64,000 nt of DNA from Dinoroseobacter sp034111085 (lineage in GTDB: Bacteria; Pseudomonadota; Alphaproteobacteria; Rhodobacterales; Rhodobacteraceae): NCBI GenBank assembly GCA_034111085.1, contig JAWUXZ010000047.1:37248-101247 (forward strand). Reading direction: 5' to 3'. Under the pieces are notes generated by a model. That model ran no database searches, was not told the origin of the DNA, and saw nothing but the letters and a program-made list of their open reading frames with translations. The translations under genes were made by a program, and so were the position numbers. Every line of letters begins with the position of its first letter. Position 1 is the stretch's first letter. Positions 18,438 to 27,978 of the stretch are shown one piece after another.

Positions 18438-20261
18438 TTAGGAAGGCGCACTGCGCGCATGACGCTTGCGCTCATGTGGATCGAGATAGCGCTTGCGCAG
18501 GCGGATCGATTTTGGCGTCACCTCAACCAGCTCGTCATCATCGACATAGGCAATCGCCTGTTCCAGCGACATCGTGATCGGCGTGGTCAGACGCACCGCG
18601 TCATCGGTGCCGCTCGCGCGTACGTTGGTCAGCTTCTTGCCCTTCAGCGGGTTCACTTCCAGATCATTCTCGCGGCTATGCTCGCCGATGATCATGCCAG
18701 TATAGATCGTTTCCTGCGGGCTGATGAACATGCGGCCCCGGTCCTCGAGGTTCCACAACGCGAACGCAACCGAAACGCCGTTTTCCATCGAGATCAGAAC
18801 GCCTGCACGACGGCCCGGAATTGCGCCCCTAAAGGGAGACCATTCGTGGAACACGCGGTTCAGAACGCCAGTACCGCGCGTGTCGGTCAGAAATTCGCCG
18901 TGATAGCCGATCAGGCCGCGCGACGGGATATGGGCGATGATGCGTGTTTTGCCGGTTCCGGCTGGCTTCATCTCGGCCAACGTCCCTTTGCGGGGTCCGG
19001 TCACCTTTTCGATCACGGCACCAGTGTACTCGTCATCTACGTCAATGGTGACTTCCTCAATCGGCTCATGGCGGACGCCGTCGATTTCACGATACAACAC
19101 TTGTGGCCGAGAGATCGAAAGCTCGAACCCTTCACGGCGCATGTTCTCGATCAAGACGCCCATCTGCAATTCGCCGCGTCCAGCAACCTCGAAGGCGTCG
19201 CCGCCGGGGGTGTCGGAGATCTTGATGGCGACGTTCGATTCTGCCTCTCGCATCAAGCGGTCACGAATAACGCGCGACTGTACTTTCTTGCCGTCGCGAC
19301 CTGCCAGCGGCGAGTCGTTGATCCCGAAGGTCACAGTGATGGTTGGCGGATCAATCGGTTGTGAAGGCAGTGCAGTATCAACGGCGAGCGCACAGATCGT
19401 GTCGGCCACGGTGGCTTTCGACATGCCCGCCAGCGACACGATATCGCCTGCAATTGCTTCCTCGATATCCTGCTGGCCAAGGCCCCGGAATGCTTGAATA
19501 CGGGTGACGCGAAACTGCTCGATCTTTTGACCGATGCGCGACAGCGCCTGCACAGTGGCGCCGACTTTCAGCGTGCCCGATTCGACGCGACCCGTCAGCA
19601 AGCGCCCAACAAAGGCGTCGTTGCCCAGCGTGGTCGCCAACATGCGGAAGTCTTCGTTTGAGCGCGTCTGTTGCTTGGGCGGCGGCACATGGCGCACGAC
19701 CAGATCAAACAGCGCGCCGAGGTCTTTGCGCGGACCGTCAAGCTCTGCATCCGCCCAGCCAGAGCGACCGGAGGCATACATATGTGGGAAATCGAGTTGA
19801 TCTTCGGTCGCATCAAGGGCTGCAAACAGATCGAAACACTCGTCAAGCGCGCGGTCGGGCTCGGCGTCGGGCTTGTCGACCTTGTTCAGCACAACGATAG
19901 GACGCAGGCCAAGCGCGAGCGCTTTGGAGGTCACAAATTTCGTCTGTGGCATCGGACCTTCGGCAGCATCGACAAGCAAAACAACGCCGTCGACCATGGA
20001 CAAGATACGCTCCACCTCGCCACCGAAATCAGCGTGACCGGGGGTGTCGCCGATGTTGATGCGCATGCCCTTCCACTCGACCGAGGTGGCTTTGGCGAGG
20101 ATCGTGATTCCGCGCTCGCGCTCGAGGTCGTTGGAGTCCATCGCCCGTTCGGTCGTGGCCTGGTTTTCACGGTAGGTGCCGGACTGTTTTAGCAACTCGT
20201 CCACGAGGGTCGTCTTGCCGTGGTCAACGTGGGCGATGATCGCAATATTGCGCATATCCAT
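18438..20261 (-). CDS. typA: Translational GTPase TypA/BipA
   Basis: A 607-residue ribosome-binding GTPase of the EF-G/LepA class, involved in 50S assembly and in stress and low-temperature growth. The start is taken at 20261 (MDMRNIAIIAHVDHGKTT); the longer open frame upstream is not conserved in style and has no clear ribosome site. G motifs: HVDHGKTT (G1), RERGITI (G2), DTPGHADFGGEV (G3), NKVDKPDA (G4). The C-terminal domains II, III, V and the BipA-specific tail (RKRYLDPHERKR) are complete. The 145-base gap to the lytic transglycosylase contains a small TGCCGC-AGT-GCGGCA hairpin near 20339-20353. Confidence 0.95.
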   Translation of the reverse strand: MDMRNIAIIAHVDHGKTTLVDELLKQSGTYRENQATTERAMDSNDLERERGITILAKATSVEWKGMRINIGDTPGHADFGGEVERILSMVDGVVLLVDAAEGPMPQTKFVTSKALALGLRPIVVLNKVDKPDAEPDRALDECFDLFAALDATEDQLDFPHMYASGRSGWADAELDGPRKDLGALFDLVVRHVPPPKQQTRSNEDFRMLATTLGNDAFVGRLLTGRVESGTLKVGATVQALSRIGQKIEQFRVTRIQAFRGLGQQDIEEAIAGDIVSLAGMSKATVADTICALAVDTALPSQPIDPPTITVTFGINDSPLAGRDGKKVQSRVIRDRLMREAESNVAIKISDTPGGDAFEVAGRGELQMGVLIENMRREGFELSISRPQVLYREIDGVRHEPIEEVTIDVDDEYTGAVIEKVTGPRKGTLAEMKPAGTGKTRIIAHIPSRGLIGYHGEFLTDTRGTGVLNRVFHEWSPFRGAIPGRRAGVLISMENGVSVAFALWNLEDRGRMFISPQETIYTGMIIGEHSRENDLEVNPLKGKKLTNVRASGTDDAVRLTTPITMSLEQAIAYVDDDELVEVTPKSIRLRKRYLDPHERKRHARSAPS

Positions 20262-20406
20262 GAGCGGTGCGTCTTTCAGAAAAGAGAGGAGTTGCGCGGC
20301 GCGTAACGCAAGCCAGCGCAAAAGGCTAGGGGGCAAGTGCCGCAGTGCGGCAGGAGCAACACAATGGCAACGCTGTGCAGGCGGGTAACAACCGCTGCCC
20401 GCAGTG

Positions 20407-21756
20407 TTATCCCTGCAACCGCCGTAACAAAGCCAGCGACGCATACCCGTCTGGTACTTGACCAATCCGCGTCTGGTAACAGCGCACGGCCTCGATCGTA
20501 TTGGGCCCAACGATTCCGTCATATTTGCCCGGCGGACAGCCTGCACTAGACAGGCGTCGCTGCAATTCGCGCCGCTCGCCAATCGACAGCGCACGATCCC
20601 CACGCGGCCAGCTGGCCTGAATGGCACCCCCGCCACGAATACGGTCCGACAGATGGCCGACACCGATCACATAGGCATCGGCGGGGTTATAGGTCTCGAT
20701 CACATGGAAGTTGTTGTAGATCACAAACGCAGCACCACGCGATCCGGCGGGCACCAGCACGGAGCTTGGACCATGTTCCGGCACCTGCCCTCCGTCAATC
20801 CTGCGCACCCCCATCGCGTTCCAGTCACGGGCGGGCTTCTTGATCCGCTCGCCGGCTTGGGAATAGTCAAACCCGCTGGGAAGGCGCACTTCCATCCCCC
20901 AAGGCTGGCCCTTGGTCCATCCACGCGCACGCAGGTAATTGGCTGTCGAGGCCAACGCATCGACCGGACTGTCGCCCCAGATATCGCGCTTGCCGTCGCC
21001 CGTCGCATCGACCGCAAAACGCAAATAACTGTCGGGCATGAACTGGGTATGGCCCATCGCACCAGCCCATGAGCCGCGCATTTCCGCCATCGTCACATCG
21101 CCCGATTGCAGGATTTGCAGCGCGGCAATTAACTGTGCTTCAAAAAACGTCTTGCGCCGACCTTCATAGGCCAACGTTGCCATAGCGCTGATGATATTTG
21201 TGTCACCTCTGATTGCACCGTAGGCCGTCTCAAGTCCCCAAATGGCAGCAACAACATGGCCTTCGACGCCGTATGCGCGCTCGATCGCATCTAGGGTGCT
21301 GCGATATTGGCGGTAGGCACGTTGCCCGTTCTGGACGCGGTTGGCGGAGACCGCAGTGTCGAGATATTCCCAAAGCTGCTTAGAGAATTCCGACTGATTG
21401 CGGTCGCGCTCGATCACCACAGGCAGGTAGGTGGCGCGCGCAAACGCCGTGTCAAATGTGGGCCCGTTGATGCCTTGGCGCAGCGCACGAGCCCGGAAAT
21501 CACGGGCCCAACGGGTGAAGCCAGTCGGATTGCTGGCAACAGGAGTGGCTTGCACGATGGGCTGAGCCTGACGGACCTCGCGACGCGCCTCGGGCCGGAT
21601 GGAGCGCGTCACCGCAAAATCTGCGCGCGTCACTTGCACGGCAACGACTGCCCCACGCGGCATCGGTCTGAGCGACGTTTCAGGCCCCGCAATGGCAGGC
21701 GCTATCCCTCCGAAAAGGGTTACTAATCCGACAAAACCAAAGATCGTCCAACGCAT
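20407..21756 (-). CDS. Lytic murein transglycosylase (MltB-like SLT_2) with peptidoglycan-binding domain
   Basis: About 449 residues from the ATG at 21756, which opens a signal peptide (MRWTIFGFVGLVTLFGG, cleavage near AIAG). An in-frame ATG at 21783 is a possible alternative; neither has a strong ribosome site. The catalytic domain (about 85-370) carries the Glu of AAIWGLETAYG, plus SWAGAMGHTQFMP and GGQVPEHGPSS. The C-terminal 55 residues form a PG_binding_1 domain (GKYDGIVGPNTIEAVR). The enzyme cleaves glycan strands to 1,6-anhydromuropeptides in the periplasm during wall turnover. It lies 88 bases downstream of rnr on the same strand. Confidence 0.9.
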   Translation of the reverse strand: MRWTIFGFVGLVTLFGGIAPAIAGPETSLRPMPRGAVVAVQVTRADFAVTRSIRPEARREVRQAQPIVQATPVASNPTGFTRWARDFRARALRQGINGPTFDTAFARATYLPVVIERDRNQSEFSKQLWEYLDTAVSANRVQNGQRAYRQYRSTLDAIERAYGVEGHVVAAIWGLETAYGAIRGDTNIISAMATLAYEGRRKTFFEAQLIAALQILQSGDVTMAEMRGSWAGAMGHTQFMPDSYLRFAVDATGDGKRDIWGDSPVDALASTANYLRARGWTKGQPWGMEVRLPSGFDYSQAGERIKKPARDWNAMGVRRIDGGQVPEHGPSSVLVPAGSRGAAFVIYNNFHVIETYNPADAYVIGVGHLSDRIRGGGAIQASWPRGDRALSIGERRELQRRLSSAGCPPGKYDGIVGPNTIEAVRCYQTRIGQVPDGYASLALLRRLQG

Positions 21757-21844
21757 GGGATATGTCCGTAACTGCTCGCCCATCACATATAGCGCGATTG
21801 TTGCCAGTCGGGAACCAATCACGCGAAGGGTGGCAGTGATGTGC

Positions 21845-24097
21845 CTAACGGACGCCGCGCGGTTTACCGGGTTTCGCACCTGAGCGCGTGCGGCCCTTGA
21901 GCGGTTTGCCCTTATGTTTGCGCCGTGTCGGACTGCGCGATTTGCGAGCCTGGCCTTCGATTTCGAGGATTTCCAGCAGCAGACCGCCGGTGATCGGTGT
22001 GGCTTCGGCAAGGCGCACCAGGACGCGCTGGCCGAGGGTGATCATCGTGCCGGTATCGGCGCCGGTTAGGGTGTTGGCCTCTGCATCATGGCGGAAGTAT
22101 TCTTGACCAAGCGAACGCATGGGCACGAGGCCGTCAGCGCCGCTCTCATCAAGCTTCACGAACACACCAAACCGGGCGATGCCACTGATCCGACCGGGAA
22201 ATTCGGCGCCGATGCGGTCACTTAGATAAGCCGCGAGGTAGCGATCATTCGTGTCGCGCTCGGCCATCATTGATCTGCGCTCGGCCTGCGAAATCGTTAT
22301 CGCAGTCTGCTCGAGCATCTCCTCGTCCTCATTGCTGAGCCCGTCCTTGCCCCAGCCATGGGCCTTGATCAGCGCGCGGTGCACAATCAGGTCGGCGTAG
22401 CGGCGAATGGGCGAGGTGAAGTGGGCATACTGCGTCAGCGCAAGGCCGAAATGGCCGAAGTTTTGCGGGCTGTAGAACGCCTGCGTCATCGATCGAAGCG
22501 TGCTTATGTTGATCAGTTCCGCATCCTCGCGCCCGGCGGCTTGCTCGAGCAGGCGGTTCAGGTGTGCGGTTTGCAGCACTTCGCCCTTCGCCAGCGTTAA
22601 CCCTGCTGCTTTGGCAACTTCGCGCAGCGCTTCCATCTTCTCAGGCGTGGGTTGCTCGTGGACGCGGTAGAGCAGCGGCGTGTCTTTTTCGGCAAGCGTC
22701 TCGGCGGCGGCGACATTGGCCAGCACCATGCATTCCTCGATCAGCTTATGGGCATCGAATCGCTGGCTAAACGCAACGGACGAGACTTGGCCATCCTCGC
22801 CGAGGACGATGCGCCGTTCGGGCAGATCAAGCGCCAAGGGCTGACGACGTTCGCGCGCTTTGAAGAGCGATGCGTAGGCGGCCCAAAGCGGCTTCAGAAC
22901 AGTCTCTAGCAAGGGCGCAGTCGTCTCGTCGGGCTGGCCGTCGATGGCGGCTTGGGCCTGCTCATACGACAGCGAGGCCTTGGATTGCATTAGCCCGCGA
23001 ACGAAGCGGTGGGACAGTTTCGTGCCATCCTCGGCCAGCACCATGCGCACAGCGATACAGGCGCGGGACACATCTTCGTGCAGCGAGCACAGATCACCAG
23101 ACAAACGGTCCGGCAGCATCGGCACCACGCGGTCGGGGAAATAGGTGGAGTTGCCGCGCATCCGTGCCTCGGTATCCATAGCACTTCCGGGTGTTACGTA
23201 AGCCGACACATCAGCAATCGCGACCCACAGGATATGACCCCCGGGATTGGCCGGATCGGGGTCGGGCACCGCACAAACTGCATCGTCGCGGTCGCGCGCA
23301 TCTGCCGGATCAATCGTCAGCAGGGGCACATCGCGCAGGTCTTCGCGTTTGCCGAGGCCTTGGGGCTTGGCGCGATCGGCCTCGTCCAGCAGCGCTTGGG
23401 GGAAGTCGTCGGGAATGCCGTGGGTGTGGATTGCCATCAGCGAGACGGTGCGCGCAGATCCTGCCTCGCCCAGCCGCGCTACGATTTGTGCGCCGGGCAG
23501 GCCCATGCGCGTTCTGCCGCCGACCTCTTCGGCCTCGACCAATTCGCCATCAACCGCACCATGGACCGCACCGGGGGCGACGCGCCATTCCTTGTCGATT
23601 TTCTTCTCGATCGGCTGGATGCGTCCGCCTTCAGCCGATTTTCGGAACACGCCGAGGATTCTGCGCGCGTCGCTTTTCGTGCCGACGCGTTTGATCAGGC
23701 GGGCCTCGTAGGTGTAATCCTCAGCCTCGACCTTGCTGAGCCGCACGAGCAAACGGTCGCCCGCACCGATACCGGGCTCGCCTGGCTTGGCGACAAACAG
23801 CACGCGGGGGGCGTCGCCCTCGCCGGACCATTCGAGCGCTTTCAAAAACAGATCGCCGTCCGCGTCTGGCGCCAGCGCCTCGGTCATGGCGACGGGAGGC
23901 AGCGCGCTGGGATCGTGGAAGCGCTTTTCGTGCTTTTCCAGATGCCCTTCGCCCTGCAATTCGCGCAGGATCGCCTTGAGGTCGATGCGCGCAGCACCCT
24001 TGATGCCGAACTGCCGCGCGATGTCGCGCTTGTTGGCTTTACGGGGGTTCTGGGTGATGAAATCGAGGATTTCGTCTTTGGTGGGAAGGCTTTTCAT
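21845..24097 (-). CDS. rnr: Ribonuclease R
   Basis: A 750-residue 3'-5' exoribonuclease that degrades structured RNA. In order: a winged-helix N-terminus (residues 1-60), cold-shock domains, the RNB catalytic domain with the metal-binding run DPADARDRDDAV and ALTQYAHFTSPIRRYADL, an S1 domain (ISGIARFGVFVKLDESG), and a Lys/Arg-rich tail from about 720. The length matches bacterial RNase R rather than RNase II. It starts 9 bases after the DUF2064 stop and so is probably the last or next-to-last gene of an operon dapE-GNAT-DUF2064-rnr. Confidence 0.95.
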   Translation of the reverse strand: MKSLPTKDEILDFITQNPRKANKRDIARQFGIKGAARIDLKAILRELQGEGHLEKHEKRFHDPSALPPVAMTEALAPDADGDLFLKALEWSGEGDAPRVLFVAKPGEPGIGAGDRLLVRLSKVEAEDYTYEARLIKRVGTKSDARRILGVFRKSAEGGRIQPIEKKIDKEWRVAPGAVHGAVDGELVEAEEVGGRTRMGLPGAQIVARLGEAGSARTVSLMAIHTHGIPDDFPQALLDEADRAKPQGLGKREDLRDVPLLTIDPADARDRDDAVCAVPDPDPANPGGHILWVAIADVSAYVTPGSAMDTEARMRGNSTYFPDRVVPMLPDRLSGDLCSLHEDVSRACIAVRMVLAEDGTKLSHRFVRGLMQSKASLSYEQAQAAIDGQPDETTAPLLETVLKPLWAAYASLFKARERRQPLALDLPERRIVLGEDGQVSSVAFSQRFDAHKLIEECMVLANVAAAETLAEKDTPLLYRVHEQPTPEKMEALREVAKAAGLTLAKGEVLQTAHLNRLLEQAAGREDAELINISTLRSMTQAFYSPQNFGHFGLALTQYAHFTSPIRRYADLIVHRALIKAHGWGKDGLSNEDEEMLEQTAITISQAERRSMMAERDTNDRYLAAYLSDRIGAEFPGRISGIARFGVFVKLDESGADGLVPMRSLGQEYFRHDAEANTLTGADTGTMITLGQRVLVRLAEATPITGGLLLEILEIEGQARKSRSPTRRKHKGKPLKGRTRSGAKPGKPRGVR

Positions 24098-24106
24098 GGC
24101 CTCGCG

Positions 24107-24712
24107 CTACCACGCACGCGGGCGGGCGTCACGGCCCATTTCGGTCAGGTCCGCGCGGGTGTCGATGTCTTGCAGCGTATCGATGAGGGTGGTTCTGCCG
24201 CGCGGCAAGGCGTTGCGGCTATCAGCGAGCGCATGTGGCGATGACCAGCGCACATTTTTCAAGATGGTGCTGGGCAGCGCACGACGACGTGCCAGACCGA
24301 TCAGCCAGTAGCCACCATCCGGGGCGGGGCCGAAAACGGTGTCAGACGCGCCGAGAGCTTTGAAGGCCTGCGCAATGCGAAGCCGGTCGATGCCGGGAAT
24401 ATCTGCGCCGATGATACACAGCGGACCGATACCGACGTGACGGAAGATGCGGCCCATTCGGTCGCCGAGATCGCCTTTGCCTTGGGCGATGCGCGCCAGA
24501 TCAGCGGGCCAGATACGGCTTGTCAGACCTTCTATGTCAGGCGCCACGGCGAGCACGATTTGCCAGCGCGGATCACGCAGGCGGCGCAGTAGCGCGCTCG
24601 TTTGATGGCGGAACCACCAGGCGGATGTGGTTAGACCAATCTGGCGACCCAGTCTGGTTTTGACCCGACCGGGGCGCGGTTCTTTAACCATGATGACCAA
24701 AGTCGGTGTCAT
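24107..24712 (-). CDS. DUF2064/TIGR04282-type glycosyltransferase-like protein
   Basis: A 201-residue protein with a nucleotide-sugar transferase fold. The N-terminus MVKEPRPGRVKTRLG is the family hallmark, followed by QGKGDLGDRMGRIF, IIGADIPGI and GPAPDGGYWLIGL. Family members have been linked to arsenosugar and other small-molecule glycosylation, but nothing nearby supports a particular substrate. Its start overlaps the GNAT stop by 4 bases (ATGA), so translation is likely coupled. Confidence 0.85.
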   Translation of the reverse strand: MTPTLVIMVKEPRPGRVKTRLGRQIGLTTSAWWFRHQTSALLRRLRDPRWQIVLAVAPDIEGLTSRIWPADLARIAQGKGDLGDRMGRIFRHVGIGPLCIIGADIPGIDRLRIAQAFKALGASDTVFGPAPDGGYWLIGLARRRALPSTILKNVRWSSPHALADSRNALPRGRTTLIDTLQDIDTRADLTEMGRDARPRAW

Positions 24713-25134
24713 ACTGCGCGGCTCATATCGCGGTGCGGAATGCCTGCGTCGGGGTATTCGGGGCCTTGGGAGGTGAAGCCGAGGCCCTCGTAGAATGGGA
24801 TAACGTAGGTTTGGGCGCTAAGTTTGGCCTCGGTGATTTGCGGCAGAGCGTCTAGGCGGGCGAGTGCGTCTTGCATCAGTGCCCGGGCGTGGCCGTTGCC
24901 GCGATGTTCAGTAAGCACCGCGACGCGTTCGATTTTGCCAATCGGTGCCAACAGGCGCAGGCGGGCGACGGCTACCGGGACCTCGCCGCTCAGCCCGATC
25001 AAATGGACTGCGCCTTCATCGAGACCGTCGAATTCTTCTGCCTCGCTCACGCCCTGCTCGTGCATAAACACGGCGACGCGGATCGCGTAATACGCCTCTA
25101 GGTCAGCCTCGCTTAGCGCCTCGCGCACGATCAT
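24709..25134 (-). CDS. GNAT family N-acetyltransferase
   Basis: A 141-residue single-domain GNAT. The acetyl-CoA pocket motif is IERVAVLTEHRGNGHARALM, followed by KLSAQTYVIPFYEGLGF, which resembles the ElaA-like branch. The acceptor is unknown. Its first bases overlap the dapE stop by 4 and its stop overlaps the DUF2064 start by 4, a tightly coupled arrangement. Confidence 0.88.
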   Translation of the reverse strand: MIVREALSEADLEAYYAIRVAVFMHEQGVSEAEEFDGLDEGAVHLIGLSGEVPVAVARLRLLAPIGKIERVAVLTEHRGNGHARALMQDALARLDALPQITEAKLSAQTYVIPFYEGLGFTSQGPEYPDAGIPHRDMSRAV

Positions 25135-26273
25135 GCGAAATAGTCACTCAGGATGCGGGCATAGACGGATTTGAGTTGGCCGATTTGTTCGACAGACACG
25201 CGCTCGTCCACTTGGTGCATGGTTTTGCCAACGAGGCCAAACTCTACCACCGGGCAGTGATTCTTGACGTAGCGCGCGTCCGAGGTGCCGCCGGAAGTGC
25301 TGAGCACGGGGGTAACGCCGATCTCCGCTTGAACGGCGGCAGCCACCAGATCGGACAGCGGACCGGGGGGCGTCAGGAAGCTTTCGCCGGAGATCTTGAG
25401 CTTCATCTCGAAAGTGATGCCGCTTGTTTGCGTGATTTTGGCGGCCTCTGCGTGCAGCCAATCGGTCAGCGCGGCGGAGGTGTGCAGATCGTTAAACCTG
25501 ATATTAACCATAGAGCGGCATTGCGCAGGGATAACATTGTTCGCCGCATTGCCGGTGTCAAACCCAGTAACAGCGAGGGAGGAGGCGTCGAAATGGTCGC
25601 TTCCGTCGTCGAGGGTATGCGAGGACAGCAGGTCAACCAGACGCGCCATTGCGGGCACCGGATTATTGGCGCGGTGCGGATAGGCGGAGTGGCCTTGGAT
25701 GCCTGTCGCGGTAATCCATGCCGTCATGGAGCCGCGCCGCCCGATCTTCATCGCCTCGCCCATCACATCGGGGCAGGTCGGCTCGCCCACCAGACAGACG
25801 CTCATGCGCTCGCCTTGGGCGTCCATCCAATCGAGAATTGCGTCGGTGCCGTCGATGCCGTCGCCTTCCTCGTCGCCAGTAATCGCGAGGATAACAGCGC
25901 CATCGGGGGGCGTTTGCTGGACGAAATCAATCGCGGCGGCGGCGAAGGCAGCAACGCCGGATTTCATGTCAGTGGACCCGCGCCCATAAAGGTAGCCGTC
26001 CTTGATCTCGGCCCCGAACGGATCGACGGTCCACGCGGCTTCGTCGCCCACGGGCACCACATCGGTATGGCCGTTGAAGCCGAGGCTCCGGGCGGCACCC
26101 TTGGCACCCCAGCGCGCATAGAGGTTGGCGATACCGGCTCTGTCGCAGCGAAAGCAGGTGAAACCCGCGCTCGTCAGCAAGTTCTCCAGTAAGCTTAGCG
26201 CACCGCCCTCAACAGGGGTGACAGAGGCGCAGCGCACCAAATCGGCGGTCAGGGCAATGGGGTCGGTCGTCAT
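25131..26273 (-). CDS. dapE: Succinyl-diaminopimelate desuccinylase
   Basis: A 380-residue di-zinc M20 hydrolase that converts N-succinyl-LL-diaminopimelate to LL-diaminopimelate plus succinate in lysine and peptidoglycan synthesis. The start at 26273 (MTTDPIALTADLVRC) follows AAGGT; the longer frame upstream is antisense to the Hint gene's 5' region. Metal ligands are evident: FNGHTDVVPVGD, GRGSTDMKSG, GDEEGDG and GEPTCPDVMGEA, with a C-terminal His. dapD, two steps earlier in the same pathway, lies at 29546-30373 but in a different unit. Confidence 0.95.
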   Translation of the reverse strand: MTTDPIALTADLVRCASVTPVEGGALSLLENLLTSAGFTCFRCDRAGIANLYARWGAKGAARSLGFNGHTDVVPVGDEAAWTVDPFGAEIKDGYLYGRGSTDMKSGVAAFAAAAIDFVQQTPPDGAVILAITGDEEGDGIDGTDAILDWMDAQGERMSVCLVGEPTCPDVMGEAMKIGRRGSMTAWITATGIQGHSAYPHRANNPVPAMARLVDLLSSHTLDDGSDHFDASSLAVTGFDTGNAANNVIPAQCRSMVNIRFNDLHTSAALTDWLHAEAAKITQTSGITFEMKLKISGESFLTPPGPLSDLVAAAVQAEIGVTPVLSTSGGTSDARYVKNHCPVVEFGLVGKTMHQVDERVSVEQIGQLKSVYARILSDYFA

Positions 26274-26417
26274 GGCAGATACCTTGGGGATAAGTCGGGG
26301 ATGCAGGGGCTTTTGTCTGGTCGCACATCCGAAGGGCATGCTAGGTTTAGAGGTGAATACGACCAAACCACAAGGCTTGGTGGCTTTAACAAGGACTACA
26401 AGGCGGCTCATACGAAG

Positions 26418-27464
26418 ATGCACGCGCCCGATCCCCATAGTCTAGCAGCCTCACCGGACGTGTCCAAGTCCGGCGGTGGTAAAGACCCGCGTCTGCAAGC
26501 CACGCTTAGTGAGGGCAGTCTGGCCTTGGCGTTCACGCTGCCGGATTTGCGCCCTGATCTGATGGGGATTTACGGCGCGGGATCGCATTGGGCGAATCCG
26601 GGCGGTGTCTTTGGTCTGTGGGTTAGTCCAAGGGGCGCGTTGGTATTGCGGCACCGGACTGGGGCAGGATCGCAAGTCTGGGAGGGGCCTTCTGAGTTCT
26701 GCGGCGCGGGCGACCGGGTGCGGCTGAGTTATCAGGTGTGGCAACCAATGGGCTACGGCGTGCTGCGGGCCGAGAACGGCACAACGGGCGCTGTGCTTGA
26801 GGCGCGTCTGGAGAACCCGCAACCGCTGCCCTTGGCCAATGGCTGGACCGATCTGCCGCCCGAACATGCGCCCACGGTCGAGGTGGCTGCCCAGCCGATC
26901 CCTGCGCGCGGCCTGAACGCCTTTGCGTTTGGCACTCATTTACCGACACCGCATGGCCCGTTTCTTGTCGAGCAACTGCTGCCCGGCGACACGATCCAGA
27001 CCCCCTCGGGCCCCGTGATCCTGCGTGATATGTGGCTGGAACCGATGACCGATGTGCAGCGCCAAGAGGCGATCACTCTGCGCACGCCCTATTTTGGGCT
27101 GACCCAGACGATCACAGTGCTGCCGGATCAACGTTTCCTTCTAAGCAGCGTTGAAGTGCAAAGCCTGACCGGGCAGCCCGAGATGCTGGTGGCCGCGCGC
27201 GATCTGGTGATTGGACGCGCCGGGCACCCCGATTGGAGTGGCGTTGGCCCGATGATCCACCTGTCGTTTGACGAGACGGTTGTGCTGCCAATGGGGGGCT
27301 TGTCGCTGGTATGTCCTGCGACGGTGCTGCCTGAGCACGGCGGAACGATTGTGCCGGGACCGGGAGATATTCCGTGGTCTGGGGGCAAGGAGGCGCGCGC
27401 GGTAGTCGAGGCCTTGGCGCGGCGTAAAGGCATCATGCAAGACGGAACCGTCGGGCAGCGGTAG
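26418..27464 (+). CDS. Hint-domain (Hedgehog/intein-type) protein with N-terminal lectin-like domain
   Basis: About 348 residues from the ATG at 26418; earlier in-frame ATGs would overlap the dapE 5' region. The N-terminal half (about 15-130) is beta-rich and concanavalin/laminin-G-like (GVFGLWVSPRGALVLRHR). From about 170, a Hint_2-type domain begins AFGTHLPTPHGPFLVEQL with LLPGDTIQT. Such proteins are numerous in Rhodobacteraceae and are often linked to surface or secreted proteins; their function is not settled. The nucleophilic Cys that opens active Hint domains (usually CFTPGT) is replaced by Ala here. No signal peptide is visible. The gene diverges from dapE. Confidence 0.75.
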   Translation: MHAPDPHSLAASPDVSKSGGGKDPRLQATLSEGSLALAFTLPDLRPDLMGIYGAGSHWANPGGVFGLWVSPRGALVLRHRTGAGSQVWEGPSEFCGAGDRVRLSYQVWQPMGYGVLRAENGTTGAVLEARLENPQPLPLANGWTDLPPEHAPTVEVAAQPIPARGLNAFAFGTHLPTPHGPFLVEQLLPGDTIQTPSGPVILRDMWLEPMTDVQRQEAITLRTPYFGLTQTITVLPDQRFLLSSVEVQSLTGQPEMLVAARDLVIGRAGHPDWSGVGPMIHLSFDETVVLPMGGLSLVCPATVLPEHGGTIVPGPGDIPWSGGKEARAVVEALARRKGIMQDGTVGQR

Positions 27465-27576
27465 GTGCCACAGTTTTAAGGCAGTTTTCGTTTGGTTTGA
27501 ATCGAAAAGCATTAGCTGTCGCCTAAGGCTCGAACGCGCCTCTCGATCTACTACCTCACGTAAAACGCAAAGTGCT

Positions 27577-27924
27577 CTAGTCGTAGAACGCTTCGCTGGA
27601 TGCCACGATCACCGAGTTTTCGGTCAAAGCGCGATCCATTAGGGCACGGTCCTCGTCGCTGATCTCGTGGCCTTGTTCCAGCCGCTCGTCCAGCGTTCCG
27701 TAGCCCGTCACATCCAGCGGCGCGAGATCGGCTTGTTTCAGGATCGCGACGGTTTCGCGCACGGCTTCGGCCTCGTCCACGCCGGAGGCATAGCACATCA
27801 GCGCTGCCCCGCTGGCTTTCCTTGGCAGGCCATCGTCTGGCGAACGGCCCACTTGCACGAGCAGCGTAAACACCTGCTGCGGGCGTTTCGGTTTTTTTGG
27901 CTTGGGATCAGGTGTGTCGGTCAT
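27577..27924 (-). CDS. Conserved hypothetical protein (115 aa)
   Basis: I do not recognise a named family. It opens with a Lys/Pro-rich segment (MTDTPDPKPKKPKRPQQ) followed by a compact alpha/beta-looking domain (VFTLLVQVGRSPDDGLP; VRETVAILKQADLAPLDV) and ends in an acidic stretch with DEDRALMDRAL. No signal peptide, membrane segment or Cys pair is visible. The reverse strand also has a long open frame, but this frame's composition is more protein-like. It lies 54 bases downstream of the MipA gene on the same strand. Confidence 0.6.
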   Translation of the reverse strand: MTDTPDPKPKKPKRPQQVFTLLVQVGRSPDDGLPRKASGAALMCYASGVDEAEAVRETVAILKQADLAPLDVTGYGTLDERLEQGHEISDEDRALMDRALTENSVIVASSEAFYD

Positions 27925-27943
27925 AGCGTGCGAGGTGCGTCAG

Positions 27944-27969
27944 GCGGGCGGCACTGTCAAGCCGCCCGC
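27944..27969 (-). terminator. GC-rich hairpin downstream of the MipA gene
   Basis: A perfect 9-base stem (GCGGGCGGC/GCCGCCCGC) with an 8-base loop lies 10 bases past the mipA-like stop. It lacks a T tract, so it may stabilise the 3' end or weakly terminate. Confidence 0.4.
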
Positions 27970-27978
27970 GACATTGCC

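Noticed and set aside
23009..24244. 411-codon open frame antisense to rnr and the DUF2064 gene
   Set aside because: Both sense genes have strong family motifs; this frame has none.
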